A stretch of 64,000 bases of DNA from Staphylococcus piscifermentans (GTDB lineage: Bacteria; Bacillota; Bacilli; Staphylococcales; Staphylococcaceae). The position numbers and the translations under genes are program-made. Position 1 is the stretch's first letter, and each line of letters starts with the position of its first letter. Below, piece by piece: positions 1 through 10,118 of this stretch. The DNA is taken from the NCBI RefSeq assembly GCF_900186985.1, contig NZ_LT906447.1, positions 1,922,001-1,986,000 of the forward strand, in the 5' to 3' direction. The notes beneath the pieces were generated by a model. The model saw nothing but the letters and a program-made list of their open reading frames with translations, made no database searches and was not told where the DNA came from.

Positions 1-596
1 TGATGCTGGTTATTTTCATGTTCGTGTTTTTTGCCGCCTAAAACACCACTTTCGCGTCTTTCTCTTTCTTTACGATTGTGTGCAGCATGTTCTGCTTCTG
101 AATAATGTTCAGGGTCTTCTAAGTTTGGATCTACTTTACCTTTTTTATGCAATTCATCTAAATCGTCATCTTTGCTTGTTGTAGCATCAAAGTAACCGTG
201 TTTTCTATCGTATTCTTGATTTTCTCTATGCTTCTTCTGACTTCTTCTTACAAATAACATAATGCCTGCAATGAAGAATAAGATTGAAGCGATGAAGTTA
301 GATAAGAATACGCCGATTACTGCAGCAATAACGAGTAAAACACCGCCTAAAATACGGTTTTTCTTACTTAAAACAATACCTATTGCTGCGATGATGGCAA
401 CTACAATTAATGATACCGCTTCAAAAATCATTGAGTGTTGCAAGTATGAGGCAGACATACTTGAATCGCCTTGTTTTAATAATAATTTAGATATTGCGCC
501 TTTCCCCATGGCTAAACCTATGAGAAACAATAAGGTATATAGTAGGGTTAAGCCTACACCAATCCAACCTATCACTCTCTCTAATTTTCTATTCAT
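1..596 (-). CDS. DUF4064-type membrane protein, 3' end outside window
   Basis: Open reading frame entering from the left edge; the start ATG is at 594-596, preceded by a strong AGGAGG eight bases upstream. About 198 residues are visible and no stop is reached. The N-terminus starts MNRKLERVIGWIG and has roughly three to four hydrophobic segments (around residues 8-28, 55-75, 82-100, 100-118). A very hydrophilic tail rich in Lys, Glu, Asp and His follows. The layout matches DUF4064 proteins of staphylococci and the neighbouring gene at 846-2006. Function is unknown; it is probably a membrane protein with a cytoplasmic charged tail. It is separated from the neighbouring gene by a terminator and so probably has its own promoter. 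Confidence 0.75.
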   Translation of the reverse strand, partial: MNRKLERVIGWIGVGLTLLYTLLFLIGLAMGKGAISKLLLKQGDSSMSASYLQHSMIFEAVSLIVVAIIAAIGIVLSKKNRILGGVLLVIAAVIGVFLSNFIASILFFIAGIMLFVRRSQKKHRENQEYDRKHGYFDATTSKDDDLDELHKKGKVDPNLEDPEHYSEAEHAAHNRKERERRESGVLGGKKHEHENNQH

Positions 597-794
597 GGAT
601 TTACCCTCCTGATTAGGCAAGATCGAGGTTGCATTTTTATTTGTTGTTCGCTAACCTCAGCCGTTATTTTAAGGCCATTTGAACTGGTCTTATAATCGTT
701 AATACCCTGTCAAATAAGGTTTATGCATGCATAGTTTCATATTACAACTAATTATTATATAAATTACATTTGAATTCATTACTTTGTCGAAAAT

Positions 795-840
795 AAAAAA
801 TAACGGTTAAATCTACATATTAATATAGACCTAACCGTTA
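795..840 (-). terminator. Rho-independent terminator after the DUF4064 gene
   Basis: Perfect 9-bp arms (801-809 and 832-840, taacggtta/taaccgtta) with further pairing inside. On the minus strand they are followed by a T-rich run. It ends the 846-2006 gene. Confidence 0.8.
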
Positions 841-845
841 CTTAT

Positions 846-2006
846 TTATTTATCTTCTTTTGCGTCATCTGTTGGTGTTTCAGTATTATCTGTTGTTTTA
901 TCCTCTGGCTTTTCCGGCTCAGGATGTTCAGATTTTTGCTGACTGAAGGAACGACGCTCTTCAAAATTCATACGACGTTGGTTCACTGCACTCGGACGTT
1001 GCTTACGGAGTTCTTTCGCACGTTTTTTACGTTCTTTCTTTTCACGCTTACGTGCTGCTTTCTCTTCAGGTGTTTCACCTTTACGTGGTTCATTGACACG
1101 ATTTTGTATTTCTTCCTCAGATTCGTTGTTGCCTTCTATTTCATCAATGCGTGCTTGTTCACGTTCATAAGCGTCCATCTCTTGTTCTTCTTTTACTTCG
1201 TCTGCAGATTTTTGTTTATATTTAGCTTGTCGTGATAAGAACTGTGGTTCTTCTTCATAATCAGCTTGCGGATTCTGTTCATCTTGATAGCGACCATCCG
1301 CTTCAGCACCTCGTTCTTTTTCAGGACGGTATACGCGAGTATCATCCTCTTCTTCTGCAAGTTCTCTATCACGTTTTTCATATGCAGGTTCATGACGGGG
1401 ACGACGATTGCTCTCATCTTCATAATCATCTTCGTAACGTCCTCTGCCTCTATCGTATTCAGGACGATTGTAATAATCATCTCGTCCATAATCGTAATCA
1501 CGGTCATAAGGACCATAGCTGCCTGGATAATAAGGCACTGATTCAACACGATCTTTACGGGCAAACATCATAATTGCTACGATAAAGAAAAGAATAGGTA
1601 TAATGACAGTCGCAAGCAATAACACAAGCGGTAAAGTAATAATTGATGCAATTAAAAACAGAATACCAGACAGCACTCGAATATTCATCGAAATAAGTGC
1701 TAAGAATGAAATTAATAAACAAACAATTAAATACACTATCACTGCCCATATTCCATTTTGCAGCCAAATGACAAATTGAGTGGTATTCAACCCGTTATTC
1801 GTCAATACTTGTTGCGCAAATTCATTATTGGTCAATGTTTGTTCTAACTTTTGGATGGAGGTATCATTGCTGAATGACACCAGCGCAATAAACATTGTGG
1901 CTACCGTAAGCAGCAGCAAACCAATCCAGTTCAGCCACCCCAGTACTTTTTCTGCCACTCTGCTCACTGGCCGTTTAATTTGTGTGTATTGTGGTTCTCC
2001 AGACAT
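846..2006 (-). CDS. DUF4064 membrane protein with long charged tail
   Basis: A 386-residue protein. The ATG at 2004-2006 (MSGEPQYTQ) is chosen because AGGGAG lies eight bases upstream; a GTG three codons earlier would sit on top of that ribosome site. The first ~150 residues hold about four membrane segments (around 25-45, 85-108, 110-128, 128-148) typical of DUF4064. The remaining ~235 residues are a hydrophilic, low-complexity tail: Tyr/Asp/Arg-rich first, then Glu/Lys/Arg-rich, ending in a Glu-Pro-Asp-Thr stretch. The tail is predicted disordered and cytoplasmic. It lies 36 bp beyond potD on the same strand, and no terminator is visible between them, so read-through from the pot operon is possible. 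Function unknown. Confidence 0.8.
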   Translation of the reverse strand: MSGEPQYTQIKRPVSRVAEKVLGWLNWIGLLLLTVATMFIALVSFSNDTSIQKLEQTLTNNEFAQQVLTNNGLNTTQFVIWLQNGIWAVIVYLIVCLLISFLALISMNIRVLSGILFLIASIITLPLVLLLATVIIPILFFIVAIMMFARKDRVESVPYYPGSYGPYDRDYDYGRDDYYNRPEYDRGRGRYEDDYEDESNRRPRHEPAYEKRDRELAEEEDDTRVYRPEKERGAEADGRYQDEQNPQADYEEEPQFLSRQAKYKQKSADEVKEEQEMDAYEREQARIDEIEGNNESEEEIQNRVNEPRKGETPEEKAARKREKKERKKRAKELRKQRPSAVNQRRMNFEERRSFSQQKSEHPEPEKPEDKTTDNTETPTDDAKEDK

Positions 2007-2042
2007 CACTAACACTCCCTATTACATTTTACTTATCTATTT

Positions 2043-3116
2043 TTATTGTAACGTCATTTTAAAATTCAAAAAATGTTCGTTATAATCACTTAGAATATCT
2101 TTACCCAAATCTTTATATACTTCAAGCCTATTTTGAGTATCTTTCGTCGGATAAAATCGATGGTCGTTGCGAATTTCAGCCGGCAACATTTGTGCAGCTG
2201 CTTTATTCGGTGTTGCATATCCGACCCATTCTGTATTTTGTTTACTATTTTTGGCATCTAACAAGAAATTAATAAATTGGTAGGCACCTTCTTTATTTTG
2301 AGCGGTTTTAGGAATTACCATATTATCAAACCATAAATTCGAGCCTTCCTTAGGCACGACGTAATTAAACTCAGGATGTTCTTGAACGATAGGTGCAGCA
2401 GCACCGCTCCAAACGACTGCGATATTTGCTTCATGCTGTTCTAACATCATAGTGACTTCATCGCCTACTACCCCTTTAACTTGAGGTGCCAGATGACTCA
2501 GATCATTCTCAGCTTGCTGCAAATGTTTCGGATTCGCATCGTTCAAACTATAACCTAATTTATTTAAGCTCATGCCCATAATTTCTCGAGCACCGTCCAC
2601 TAATATAATATCATTTTTAAACTTAGGATTATATAAACTCTGCCAACTTGTAAAATCTTCTTTCGGATAAGCTGCTTTATTATAAATAATCCCTACCGTT
2701 CCGAAAAAGTAAGGAATAGAATAGCGATTGTGCGGATCATATGACATATTCATATAATCACTATCCAAATTTTTCATATTCGGCAACTTACGATGATTTA
2801 AAGGTAATAATAAGTGATCCTTTTTCATCTTCTGAACCGTATACTCGCTTGGAAACGCCACATCATAATGTGTGCCGCCGTTACGAATTTTAGCTTCCAT
2901 CGCTTCATTGGAATCAAAGGTTTCATATACGACTTTGATTCCGGTTTCTTTTTCAAATTTCTTAATCAAATCAGGGTCGATATATTCTCCCCAGTTATAA
3001 ACATATATCTTCTTACCAGTCTTCTGATTATCCTCAGCACTATACCATTTGCTTAAACCTAAAAATAAAAGTCCGAGTACTAATGCGCCGATAATCAACT
3101 GAACCATTTTTTTCAT
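2043..3116 (-). CDS. potD: Spermidine/putrescine ABC transporter substrate-binding protein
   Basis: 357 residues, a normal PotD length. An N-terminal hydrophobic segment (residues 5-22) serves as signal or anchor; there is no lipobox cysteine. The mature protein begins with the typical KKIYVYNWGEYIDP motif of polyamine-binding proteins, followed by a type-I periplasmic-binding fold with FGTVGIIYN and WVGYATPNKAA segments. It captures extracellular polyamine and delivers it to PotB/PotC. The start overlaps the potC stop by four bases (ATGA), so the genes are translationally coupled. It is the last pot gene. Confidence 0.93.
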   Translation of the reverse strand: MKKMVQLIIGALVLGLLFLGLSKWYSAEDNQKTGKKIYVYNWGEYIDPDLIKKFEKETGIKVVYETFDSNEAMEAKIRNGGTHYDVAFPSEYTVQKMKKDHLLLPLNHRKLPNMKNLDSDYMNMSYDPHNRYSIPYFFGTVGIIYNKAAYPKEDFTSWQSLYNPKFKNDIILVDGAREIMGMSLNKLGYSLNDANPKHLQQAENDLSHLAPQVKGVVGDEVTMMLEQHEANIAVVWSGAAAPIVQEHPEFNYVVPKEGSNLWFDNMVIPKTAQNKEGAYQFINFLLDAKNSKQNTEWVGYATPNKAAAQMLPAEIRNDHRFYPTKDTQNRLEVYKDLGKDILSDYNEHFLNFKMTLQ

Positions 3117-3925
3117 CGCATCAAGCCTCGTTTCACAGATTGTCTTTTTTTAGTAGTATGCTGAATTAGGTAATAACCTGCAATTCCGATAACGATGACT
3201 GCAAAAATTAATGTCGAAATCGCATTGATTTCCATACTGATACCTTTACGCGCCATAGCATAGACTTCTACTGACAATACGCTGAATCCATTGCCTGTCA
3301 CAAAGAAACTCACTGTAAAATCATCTAATGAATAAGTCAGCGCCATGAAAAATCCTGCAAGGACGGCCGGCATCAAATTAGGCAGCATCACACGATTCAG
3401 TATCTGCCATTCACTTGCACCTAAATCTCGCGCTGCATCAAACATATGCTGATTCATATCATAGAGTTGCGGCAAGATAAGAATAACCACAATTGGAATG
3501 CAAAACGCAATATGAGAAGTGAGCACTGTCCAAAATCCTAGTCCTAAACCTGTAAAATGGCCGATTGCTGTAAACATAATCAAAAATGAAGCACCAATAA
3601 CCACATCTGAAGAAACGAGCAATACATTATTTAATGTTAAAAATGTTAAGCGCAATTTCTTTTGTCGCAAATGATATAAAGCAATCGCACCAAACGTGCC
3701 TACTACTGTCGATACAGCCGCTGCAAGTAAAGCTACAGCAATCGTATTAAAGAGGATCGACATTAAACGGTCATCTTGGAAAAGCGTCTGATAATGTTCT
3801 AAGGTAAAATGTTCAAAATGTATCATATTGCCTGCTGAATTAAATGAATAGACCATCAGAAAAATAATTGGGATATATAATCCGATAATTAATGCACCAA
3901 GATATAATTTACCATACCATTTCAT
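3113..3925 (-). CDS. potC: Spermidine/putrescine ABC transporter permease PotC
   Basis: 270 residues with six predicted membrane helices and the BPD_transp_1 coupling loop (EAARDLGA-type, here DAARDLGASEWQ around residue 165) that docks on the ATPase. It forms the membrane channel together with PotB. Its ATG overlaps the potB stop in an ATGA junction, and the potD start overlaps its own stop the same way. Gene order potA-B-C-D and length fit the family. Confidence 0.93.
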   Translation of the reverse strand: MKWYGKLYLGALIIGLYIPIIFLMVYSFNSAGNMIHFEHFTLEHYQTLFQDDRLMSILFNTIAVALLAAAVSTVVGTFGAIALYHLRQKKLRLTFLTLNNVLLVSSDVVIGASFLIMFTAIGHFTGLGLGFWTVLTSHIAFCIPIVVILILPQLYDMNQHMFDAARDLGASEWQILNRVMLPNLMPAVLAGFFMALTYSLDDFTVSFFVTGNGFSVLSVEVYAMARKGISMEINAISTLIFAVIVIGIAGYYLIQHTTKKRQSVKRGLMR

Positions 3926-4728
3926 GAGCGTCTGCCTCCTTCATTGCCTGACTTGGTAATGATTAACACCAAAGCCATAAAGACAATCAACGCAATAGCG
4001 ATGGTCGACCCCATTCCATAGTTTTGAATAACTAAAAATTGTTCTTCGATTGAAGTACCGATGTTCATCACTTTATTGCCGGCAATTAAACGTGTAATCA
4101 TAAAGAGCGATAAAGCTGGAATAAACGTCACTTGTATCCCAGATAAGACGCCCTCTTTCGTCAACGGCAAAATAATTTTTCTGAAAGTCGTCCATTTGCC
4201 TGCTCCTAAATCACTAGAAGCTTGTAATAAATTCTTTGGAATTGTTTTCATGCTATTGAAAATCGGCAGTATCATGAAAGGAATATAAATATAACTGGCT
4301 ACAATAATAAAAGCGGGTGCTGTAAACAGCAAATCTGCTTTCGGAAGATGCAACCAACCTAGAATTTGATTGATAATTCCATCATGACTGAAAATCCCGA
4401 TAAATGCATACGTCTTGAGGAGTAAATTAATCCATGTCGGGATAATCAAAATAAGAATCCATAAATTTTGATGAATGGAATAACTAATGAAGTAGGCTGC
4501 AGGATAACTGATAACTAAAGTGACCAAAGTAATAATCGCCGCATACAAAATCGAGTAAGCCATCATCTTAAAATAACGGAACGAAAAGATTTGTTCATAA
4601 TTCGTAAAACTGAAATGTCCATGAATATCTATGAAAGAAAAATAAATGAGTAAAATCACAGGTATAATAATAAATCCGATCATCCAAAGAATATAAGGTA
4701 TAAACAACCACTTATTTAATTTACTCAT
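3922..4728 (-). CDS. potB: Spermidine/putrescine ABC transporter permease PotB
   Basis: Start set at the ATG at 4726-4728 (MSKLNKWLF), giving 268 residues. AGGAAG lies just upstream and the start overlaps the potA stop by eight bases, the coupling expected in this operon; an upstream in-frame start would add 29 unsupported residues lying inside potA. Six membrane helices and a coupling loop ([14 protein letters not shown], around residue 165) identify an inner-membrane polyamine permease partner of PotC. The last residues (SGNEGGRRS) overlap the potC start. Confidence 0.92.
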   Translation of the reverse strand: MSKLNKWLFIPYILWMIGFIIIPVILLIYFSFIDIHGHFSFTNYEQIFSFRYFKMMAYSILYAAIITLVTLVISYPAAYFISYSIHQNLWILILIIPTWINLLLKTYAFIGIFSHDGIINQILGWLHLPKADLLFTAPAFIIVASYIYIPFMILPIFNSMKTIPKNLLQASSDLGAGKWTTFRKIILPLTKEGVLSGIQVTFIPALSLFMITRLIAGNKVMNIGTSIEEQFLVIQNYGMGSTIAIALIVFMALVLIITKSGNEGGRRS

Positions 4729-5815
4729 TCTCGACTTCCTCATAACTTTCGATACGTTTGTCAAATTCTTCTTCAGTTTCTCCTGGCACCATGATATGAA
4801 TCGCTTCCGGTTCAAAATATAAACCTACAGTACTGCCTACCTCAGCTTTCTTAGTCGTTTGAATCATCCATTCATATCCTTCTTGGTCCATACAGTTGAT
4901 TTCATAATGCACACCTCTGAAAAGCAATGCATCTACCTTAGCTTGGAATAATCCTTCACTCGGCGGTGTAATCGTAATATCTTCTGGCCGTATCACTACT
5001 TCGATTTTTTGACCTGAAGGGATACCCATATCTACACATGCTATGTCTTTATCATAAATATTCACTAAGTAATCTTCGACCATAGTTCCTTCAATAATAT
5101 TAGATTCGCCAATAAAGTCGGCGACAAACCGGTTTACAGGTTCATCATAGATATCTAAAGGCGTTCCGAATTGTTGAATCTTCCCATCTTTCAATACCAC
5201 AATATAATCACTTAAAGCTAAAGCTTCTTCTTGGTCATGAGTGACAAATATAAAAGTAATGCCTAAACGTGATTGCAAAGCACGTAATTCATATTGCATT
5301 TCCGTACGCAATTTTAAGTCTAACGCTGACAAGGATTCATCTAATAATAAGATTTCCGGCTCATTGACAATGGCACGTGCAATGGCGACTCTTTGTTTCT
5401 GACCGCCGCTCATTTCTTCAATGCTGCGATGCTCATAGCCTTCTAACTTAACGAGTTTCAGAGCTTCTCTCACCTTTTCTTGAATCTCTGAATCTTTCTT
5501 TTTCTTCAGTTTCAAACCAAAAGCAACATTATCATAGACGTTCAGGTGCGGAAAGAGGGCATAATCTTGGAAGACGGTATTCACGGTACGTTTGTTGGCG
5601 GGAATATTATTGATTGTCTTCCCTTGGTAAATAATGGATCCTGCGTCAGCTTGTTCGAAGCCTGCGATTAATTTCAGGATGGTTGTTTTCCCGCAGCCGG
5701 ACGGGCCTAACAGTGTATAAAAATGGCCGGGCTCGAAATCTAAATCGATATTATTTAATACTTGTTGGCCGTCAAATTGTTTGCTGACTGTTTTCAGTGA
5801 TAGTAAAGGTGTCAT
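4721..5815 (-). CDS. potA: Spermidine/putrescine ABC transporter ATPase
   Basis: 364 residues. Walker A GPSGCGKT (about residues 37-44), Q-loop, signature MSGGQKQR (about 134-141), Walker B EILLLDES and the H-loop THDQEE are all present, followed by a C-terminal TOBE regulatory domain. It energises polyamine import through PotB/PotC. It lies 15 bp downstream of the XRE-cupin regulator gene and overlaps potB, so potR-A-B-C-D reads as one operon from the promoter at 6465-6494. Confidence 0.95.
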   Translation of the reverse strand: MTPLLSLKTVSKQFDGQQVLNNIDLDFEPGHFYTLLGPSGCGKTTILKLIAGFEQADAGSIIYQGKTINNIPANKRTVNTVFQDYALFPHLNVYDNVAFGLKLKKKKDSEIQEKVREALKLVKLEGYEHRSIEEMSGGQKQRVAIARAIVNEPEILLLDESLSALDLKLRTEMQYELRALQSRLGITFIFVTHDQEEALALSDYIVVLKDGKIQQFGTPLDIYDEPVNRFVADFIGESNIIEGTMVEDYLVNIYDKDIACVDMGIPSGQKIEVVIRPEDITITPPSEGLFQAKVDALLFRGVHYEINCMDQEGYEWMIQTTKKAEVGSTVGLYFEPEAIHIMVPGETEEEFDKRIESYEEVENE

Positions 5816-5830
5816 CTTTGTCTTTTCCTC

Positions 5831-6370
5831 CTATAAATATGACGCAGTCGCAACAATCATTGCCTTTGCGTATCTTTGTGTAGTATTCGAGAGTTGGTGA
5901 TTGCTTTCTGCTTTGAAATATAGTGCATCCCCTTCTCTTGCTGTATAAACTTCCTCGCCTAAATTCAAGGTCAATACACCTTCAAGACAGTAAATGAAGG
6001 TGTCTGACTCTGATGGTTTGAAGGTTTTGTAGTTGGTATGTGGGCGCAGTGTAATAATCAACGGTTCCATCTCAAATTCGTTAGAGCGATTAATCGGCCA
6101 ATTTAATATGTAACCTTCATCGTACTCGTCGTAAATTGCTTGTTCTGCTTTTGGATATAATATTTTTTCTTTGGGCTTCTCTTTGAAAAATACTTCTGGA
6201 GAGGTGCCGAGCACTTCTAATAAATGTAAAAAGGTTTCCATACTGGGAGAGGATTGTCCGCTTTCAATTTGGGAAATATAACCTTTCGATAAATCGGTGC
6301 GTTCCGCCAATTCTTCTTGTGTTAAATTTTTTATTTTACGTAAGTTACGCAGTTTCTGACCAATATTCAA
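5831..6370 (-). CDS. XRE-family regulator with C-terminal cupin domain, pot operon
   Basis: About 179 residues. The N-terminal helix-turn-helix (roughly residues 5-60, with TQEELAERTDLSKGYISQIE) is followed by a cupin_2 sensor domain (about 110-175). Such XRE-cupin proteins sit at the head of polyamine operons (PuuR type) and are thought to sense the polyamine. The start is uncertain. A TTG at 6368-6370 has AGGTG six bases upstream and is preferred; a GTG at 6377-6379 has no spacing from that site. A 9-bp inverted repeat flanks the promoter of this gene, so autoregulation is likely (inference). Confidence 0.85.
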   Translation of the reverse strand: MNIGQKLRNLRKIKNLTQEELAERTDLSKGYISQIESGQSSPSMETFLHLLEVLGTSPEVFFKEKPKEKILYPKAEQAIYDEYDEGYILNWPINRSNEFEMEPLIITLRPHTNYKTFKPSESDTFIYCLEGVLTLNLGEEVYTAREGDALYFKAESNHQLSNTTQRYAKAMIVATASYL

Positions 6371-6437
6371 ACTGTTCACCTATATCTTTCTATTTCAACT
6401 TAAATTTTTAAGTCTGTATGATTCGATTTGTTTAGTA

Positions 6438-6508
6438 TTACCAAACTTTTTGTTTATCTATACTATTATACTTTGCCGAATATTATTTTGTAAATAGGTG
6501 TTTGGTAA
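6438..6508 (-). promoter_or_regulatory. pot operon promoter flanked by a 9-bp inverted repeat
   Basis: On the minus strand, TTTACA (6489-6494), an 18-bp spacer and TATAAT (6465-6470). Perfect arms TTACCAAAC (6438-6446) and GTTTGGTAA (6500-6508) lie just downstream of the start point and just upstream of the -35. They are plausible operators for the XRE-cupin regulator. Confidence 0.6.
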
Positions 6509-6530
6509 CCTTTTCATCTTATTTTTTGGA

Positions 6531-6576
6531 GAAAAAAAGCCAGAGCTAGAACAAATTATTGTCCTAGCTCATGGCT
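6531..6576 (-). terminator. Terminator after the UPF0223 gene
   Basis: Imperfect hairpin (agcca-agctag / ctagct-tggct arms) followed on the minus strand by seven T residues. Confidence 0.75.
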
Positions 6577-6610
6577 GTTATAAAAGGCTTTTTAAGATTA
6601 TTGGCGACTA

Positions 6611-6889
6611 TTATTCTGCATTTGCACTGAAATATTTTTCATTAGGATTATCTTTCACTAATTTCACTACTTTATAGCTGTTATAACCGCTGCTTTTTTC
6701 AAATTCAGCAAAGATATTTTTTTCGTCTGCTTTACCTGGTACTACTTTTTTAAAATCGCTATAAGCGTTTTTAAGAGCAGAACCTTCTACTTTTCTTTCG
6801 TAGTAATCTTCAACTTTATTAAAGAAATTGATAACTGCAAGCATTTCATCTTGGGACCAATCAACATCTATCGGGTATTGGTATTCCAT
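6611..6889 (-). CDS. UPF0223 family protein
   Basis: 92 residues, the usual length of UPF0223 proteins of staphylococci and bacilli. Starts [12 protein letters not shown] and carries the conserved [14 protein letters not shown] segment near the C-terminus. AAGGAGG lies eight bases before the ATG. It is a small soluble acidic/helical protein of unknown function. It sits downstream of pdhD as a separate unit, with terminators on both sides. Confidence 0.85.
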   Translation of the reverse strand: MEYQYPIDVDWSQDEMLAVINFFNKVEDYYERKVEGSALKNAYSDFKKVVPGKADEKNIFAEFEKSSGYNSYKVVKLVKDNPNEKYFSANAE

Positions 6890-6956
6890 TCTATAGTCCT
6901 CCTTCTATTATGTCGATTTCCATAGTATTATACCACGTGATTTACTATTCGAAAGG

Positions 6957-6990
6957 CGGAAAAACCGCCGAGCCATGGCTCGACGGTTTC
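6957..6990 (-). terminator. Terminator of the pdh operon
   Basis: GC-rich near-palindrome centred on CCATGG (arms aaaccgccgagcc and ggctcgacggttt). On the minus strand the run TTTTTCC follows. It lies 30 bp past the pdhD stop. Confidence 0.8.
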
Positions 6991-7022
6991 TAAATATATG
7001 CTTAATCTAATGTTGGGTATTA

Positions 7023-8429
7023 TTACATAGTGTGGATTGGTAATCCGATTGCTTTTTCAGCAGCTTCCATGCTCATTTCACCTAAAGTTGGGTGAGCATG
7101 TACTGTTAATGCGATATCTTCAGCATTCATACCAGATTCGATTGCTAAACCTAATTCAGAGATAAGATCAGACGCACCAGTACCTACAACTTGTGCACCG
7201 ATTAAAGTACCATCTTCTTTAAGTGTTAACAATTTAACAAATCCAGTAGTATCATCTAATGATAAAGCACGGCCGTTAGCAGCGTAAGGGAATTTAGAAG
7301 CTTTATAATCCAAGCCTTCTTCTTTAGCTTGTGCTTCATTATAACCTACTGTTGCTAATTCTGGTTCAGTGAAACATACAGCTGGCATACCGATATAGTC
7401 TACTGCAGATTTTTCACCTGAGATAGCTTCAGCAGCAACTTTACCTTCATAGCTTGCTTTATGTGCAAGTGGTAAACCAGGAACGATGTCACCGATTGCA
7501 AAGATATTTTTAACTGATGTACGGCTTTGATCGTCAACTTCTAATAATCCGCGGTCTGCAAATTTGATGCCGACTTCTTCAAGACCCATTTCATCAGTAT
7601 TCGGACGGCGTCCAACAGTAACTAATACATAATCAGCTTCGATTGATTTTTCTTCGCCTTTAGCTTCGTAAGTTACTTTAACGCCATCTGCAGTTTCTTC
7701 AGCAGATTTAGCCATTGCTTCAGTAACAATTTCAATACCTTTTTCTTTCATTTTTTTCTTAACTGGTTGAGTCATTTGTTTTTCGAAGCCGCCTAAGATA
7801 TCTTTAGCACCTTCTAAAATTGTAACTTCTGTACCGAAGTTCGCAAATGCTGTGCCCAATTCAGAACCAATGTAACCGCCGCCTACTACGACTAATTTTT
7901 TAGGAGCTTCTTGTAAGTTTAAAGCACCTGTTGAGTCGATAACACGTTCGCCAAATTTGAAATTAGGAATTTCAATTGGTCTAGAACCTGTAGCAATGAT
8001 TGCATTTTTGAAGTTGTAAGTTTGTGCACTTTTTTCATCCATAACGCGTAAGCTGTTGCTGTCGTGGAAGTAAGCTTCACCTTTAACAATTTCAACTTTG
8101 TTTCCTTTTAATAATCCTTCAACGCCGCCTGTTAATTTGTTAACAACAGATTTTTTGAAGTCTTGTACTTTGTCGAATTTAAGCTCAACATCTTTAGCGA
8201 TAATACCTAAGTTATCTGAATGTTGTGCTTCTTGGAATACGTGTGAAACGTGCAATAATGCTTTAGATGGGATACATCCTACGTTAAGACATACACCGCC
8301 TAATTCGCCTTTCTCAACGATGGTAACTTTTTGTCCTAATTGTGCTGCGCGAATTGCTGCAACATAACCCCCTGGACCTGCTCCGATTACAATAGTATCT
8401 GTTTCAATTGGAAAATCACCAACTACCAT
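7023..8429 (-). CDS. pdhD: Dihydrolipoyl dehydrogenase (E3)
   Basis: 468 residues. N-terminal FAD motif ([18 protein letters not shown]), redox-active disulfide [13 protein letters not shown] (about residues 43-55), NAD-binding [10 protein letters not shown] near 180 and the C-terminal His-Glu catalytic pair in [13 protein letters not shown]. It reoxidises the lipoyl group on E2 using NAD+. Last gene of pdhABCD, three bases after pdhC; it may also serve other 2-oxoacid complexes. Confidence 0.96.
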   Translation of the reverse strand: MVVGDFPIETDTIVIGAGPGGYVAAIRAAQLGQKVTIVEKGELGGVCLNVGCIPSKALLHVSHVFQEAQHSDNLGIIAKDVELKFDKVQDFKKSVVNKLTGGVEGLLKGNKVEIVKGEAYFHDSNSLRVMDEKSAQTYNFKNAIIATGSRPIEIPNFKFGERVIDSTGALNLQEAPKKLVVVGGGYIGSELGTAFANFGTEVTILEGAKDILGGFEKQMTQPVKKKMKEKGIEIVTEAMAKSAEETADGVKVTYEAKGEEKSIEADYVLVTVGRRPNTDEMGLEEVGIKFADRGLLEVDDQSRTSVKNIFAIGDIVPGLPLAHKASYEGKVAAEAISGEKSAVDYIGMPAVCFTEPELATVGYNEAQAKEEGLDYKASKFPYAANGRALSLDDTTGFVKLLTLKEDGTLIGAQVVGTGASDLISELGLAIESGMNAEDIALTVHAHPTLGEMSMEAAEKAIGLPIHTM

Positions 8430-8432
8430 GTT

Positions 8433-9773
8433 TTACCCCTCCATTAATAATAATTCTGGATTATTTAATAAACGTTTGATGTGATTCATTGCGTTTTGAC
8501 CAGTAGCGCCATCAATTTGTCTATGGTCAAAGCTTAATGATAATGCTAATACAGGTGCTGCTACAATTTCCCCATCCTTAACAATAGGTTTTTGAGCAAT
8601 ACGGCCGATTCCTAAAATAGCTACTTCTGGGTAGTTAATTACAGGAGTGAACCATTGACCGCCTGCAGAACCGATGTTACTGATTGTGCATGAAGCACCT
8701 TTCATTTCGTCTGAAGTCAATTTACCATCACGTGCTTTAACAGCAAGTTCATTGATTTCATCTGAAATTTCGAACATTGATTTGCGATCAGCGTGTTTAA
8801 CGACTGGTACTAATAGACCACGTTCTGTATCAGCAGCAATACCGATATTCCAGTAATGTTTGTTTACTACTTCACCGTTTTCTTCGTCAAATTCAGAGTT
8901 TAATGCTGGGTATTTTTTAAGCGCTGAAACTAAAGCTTTCACAACATAAGGTAAGAATGTTAATTTAGTACCTTGTTCCGCAGCAATTTCTTTGAATTTT
9001 TTACGGTGATCCCATAAAGCTTGTACTTCTACTTCGTCCATTAATGTTACATGAGGCGCAGTATGTTTAGAGTTTACCATAGCTTTTGCAATTGCTTTAC
9101 GCATTGCAGGGATTTTTTCGCGTGTTTCTGGGAATTCGCCTTCAGCTGATACAGGTGCTGATTGTGCTGATGAAGTATCTGCTGATGCAGCTTCGCTTGA
9201 TGTAGCGCTTTCATCAACGCTTGAGCTAGTATCTCCGCTTAAGTATGCTTCTACGTCTGCTTTTGTAATACGTCCGTTTTTACCAGTGCCTTTAACAGCT
9301 TTGATATTAACGTCGTTATCACGTGCAAATTTACGAACAGAAGGCATTGCTTTCACAACGCGGTTTTCGTCAATTTCTTCATCTTGTGCTGGTGTTTGCG
9401 GTGCATCGCCAGAAGCTGTTTCAGTTCCTTCTTCTGAAACTGTTGCTGCTTGTTGTTTAGTTTCTTGTTGTTCTGATGCTTCATCTTTGCTGTCGTCATG
9501 GCTGTGTCCGCCTTTGAATGACATTTCTTCAGCATCTGGTGCATCAATTTTAACAATTGTATCACCCACAACTGCTACTGTACCTTCGTCAACTACTACT
9601 TCTTCAATAGTACCTGAAACCGGAGAAGGAATTTCTACAACTGATTTATCATTTTGAACCTCAGCTAAGATATCATCTTCTTCAATTTCGTCTCCAGCTT
9701 TAACAAACCACTTTACAATTTCACCTTCGTGGATACCTTCACCAATATCGGGTAATTTAAATTCAAATGCCAC
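8433..9773 (-). CDS. pdhC: Dihydrolipoamide acetyltransferase (E2)
   Basis: 446 residues. One lipoyl domain (residues ~1-78, lipoylated Lys in [10 protein letters not shown]), an acidic linker, a peripheral subunit-binding domain (~140-175, [11 protein letters not shown]), an Ala/Ser/Thr-rich hinge, and the catalytic domain ending in [10 protein letters not shown] with the active-site His and Asp. It transfers acetyl from E1 to CoA and forms the core of the complex. AGGAGG precedes the ATG. It is separated from pdhB by 345 bp holding a long hairpin, unusual inside this operon. Confidence 0.96.
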   Translation of the reverse strand: MAFEFKLPDIGEGIHEGEIVKWFVKAGDEIEEDDILAEVQNDKSVVEIPSPVSGTIEEVVVDEGTVAVVGDTIVKIDAPDAEEMSFKGGHSHDDSKDEASEQQETKQQAATVSEEGTETASGDAPQTPAQDEEIDENRVVKAMPSVRKFARDNDVNIKAVKGTGKNGRITKADVEAYLSGDTSSSVDESATSSEAASADTSSAQSAPVSAEGEFPETREKIPAMRKAIAKAMVNSKHTAPHVTLMDEVEVQALWDHRKKFKEIAAEQGTKLTFLPYVVKALVSALKKYPALNSEFDEENGEVVNKHYWNIGIAADTERGLLVPVVKHADRKSMFEISDEINELAVKARDGKLTSDEMKGASCTISNIGSAGGQWFTPVINYPEVAILGIGRIAQKPIVKDGEIVAAPVLALSLSFDHRQIDGATGQNAMNHIKRLLNNPELLLMEG

Positions 9774-10118
9774 GTTCTTGTCCTCCTAAAAGTCAATTTA
9801 AGTCTTATAAACTAGTACAAAGAACAAAATTTGAAACAAAGTGTCATTTATTCAAGCTATAACCCTTGAGCCGACAGTCATACTGAAATCAAATCAATAT
9901 ATTGTTCTAGTTTATATTCTGACATAAAACTTGATTCCGTTTCAACGAAATCTATCTTCAATTTATCATTTTACTTCTCGGACAAACCATTTGCCCTTGC
10001 ACTACTTAATAGCTGCAAGGACAGAAATGTTTTGTCAAACCTTCAGATAGCTGTTCTTAGTTGTCATCTACCCGAAAGCTATTGTTAATATGCCGATTCA
10101 TTTTCTAATTGAACACAA
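9774..10118 (-). other. Long pdhB-pdhC intergenic spacer, no gene seen
   Basis: 345 bp without a convincing reading frame. It contains the hairpin at 9981-10036 and ends with the pdhC ribosome site. It could be a processing or stability region, an internal promoter region or an attenuator. Confidence 0.5.
9981..10036 (-). promoter_or_regulatory. Long stem-loop between pdhB and pdhC
   Basis: Outer arms of 12 bases with one mismatch (9981-9992 / 10025-10036), inner perfect 7-bp arms (9995-10001 / 10014-10020) and a 12-base loop. There is no T-run after it on the minus strand, so it is not a classic terminator. An RNA processing or stabilising element is inferred. Confidence 0.55.

Noticed and set aside
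262..612. Plus-strand frame of 116 codons at the left edge
   Set aside because: Opposite-strand shadow of the DUF4064 gene, which has a strong ribosome site and family-like sequence.
924..1573. Several plus- and minus-strand frames inside 846-2006
   Set aside because: Shadows caused by the low-complexity charged tail; no ribosome sites, no recognisable domains.
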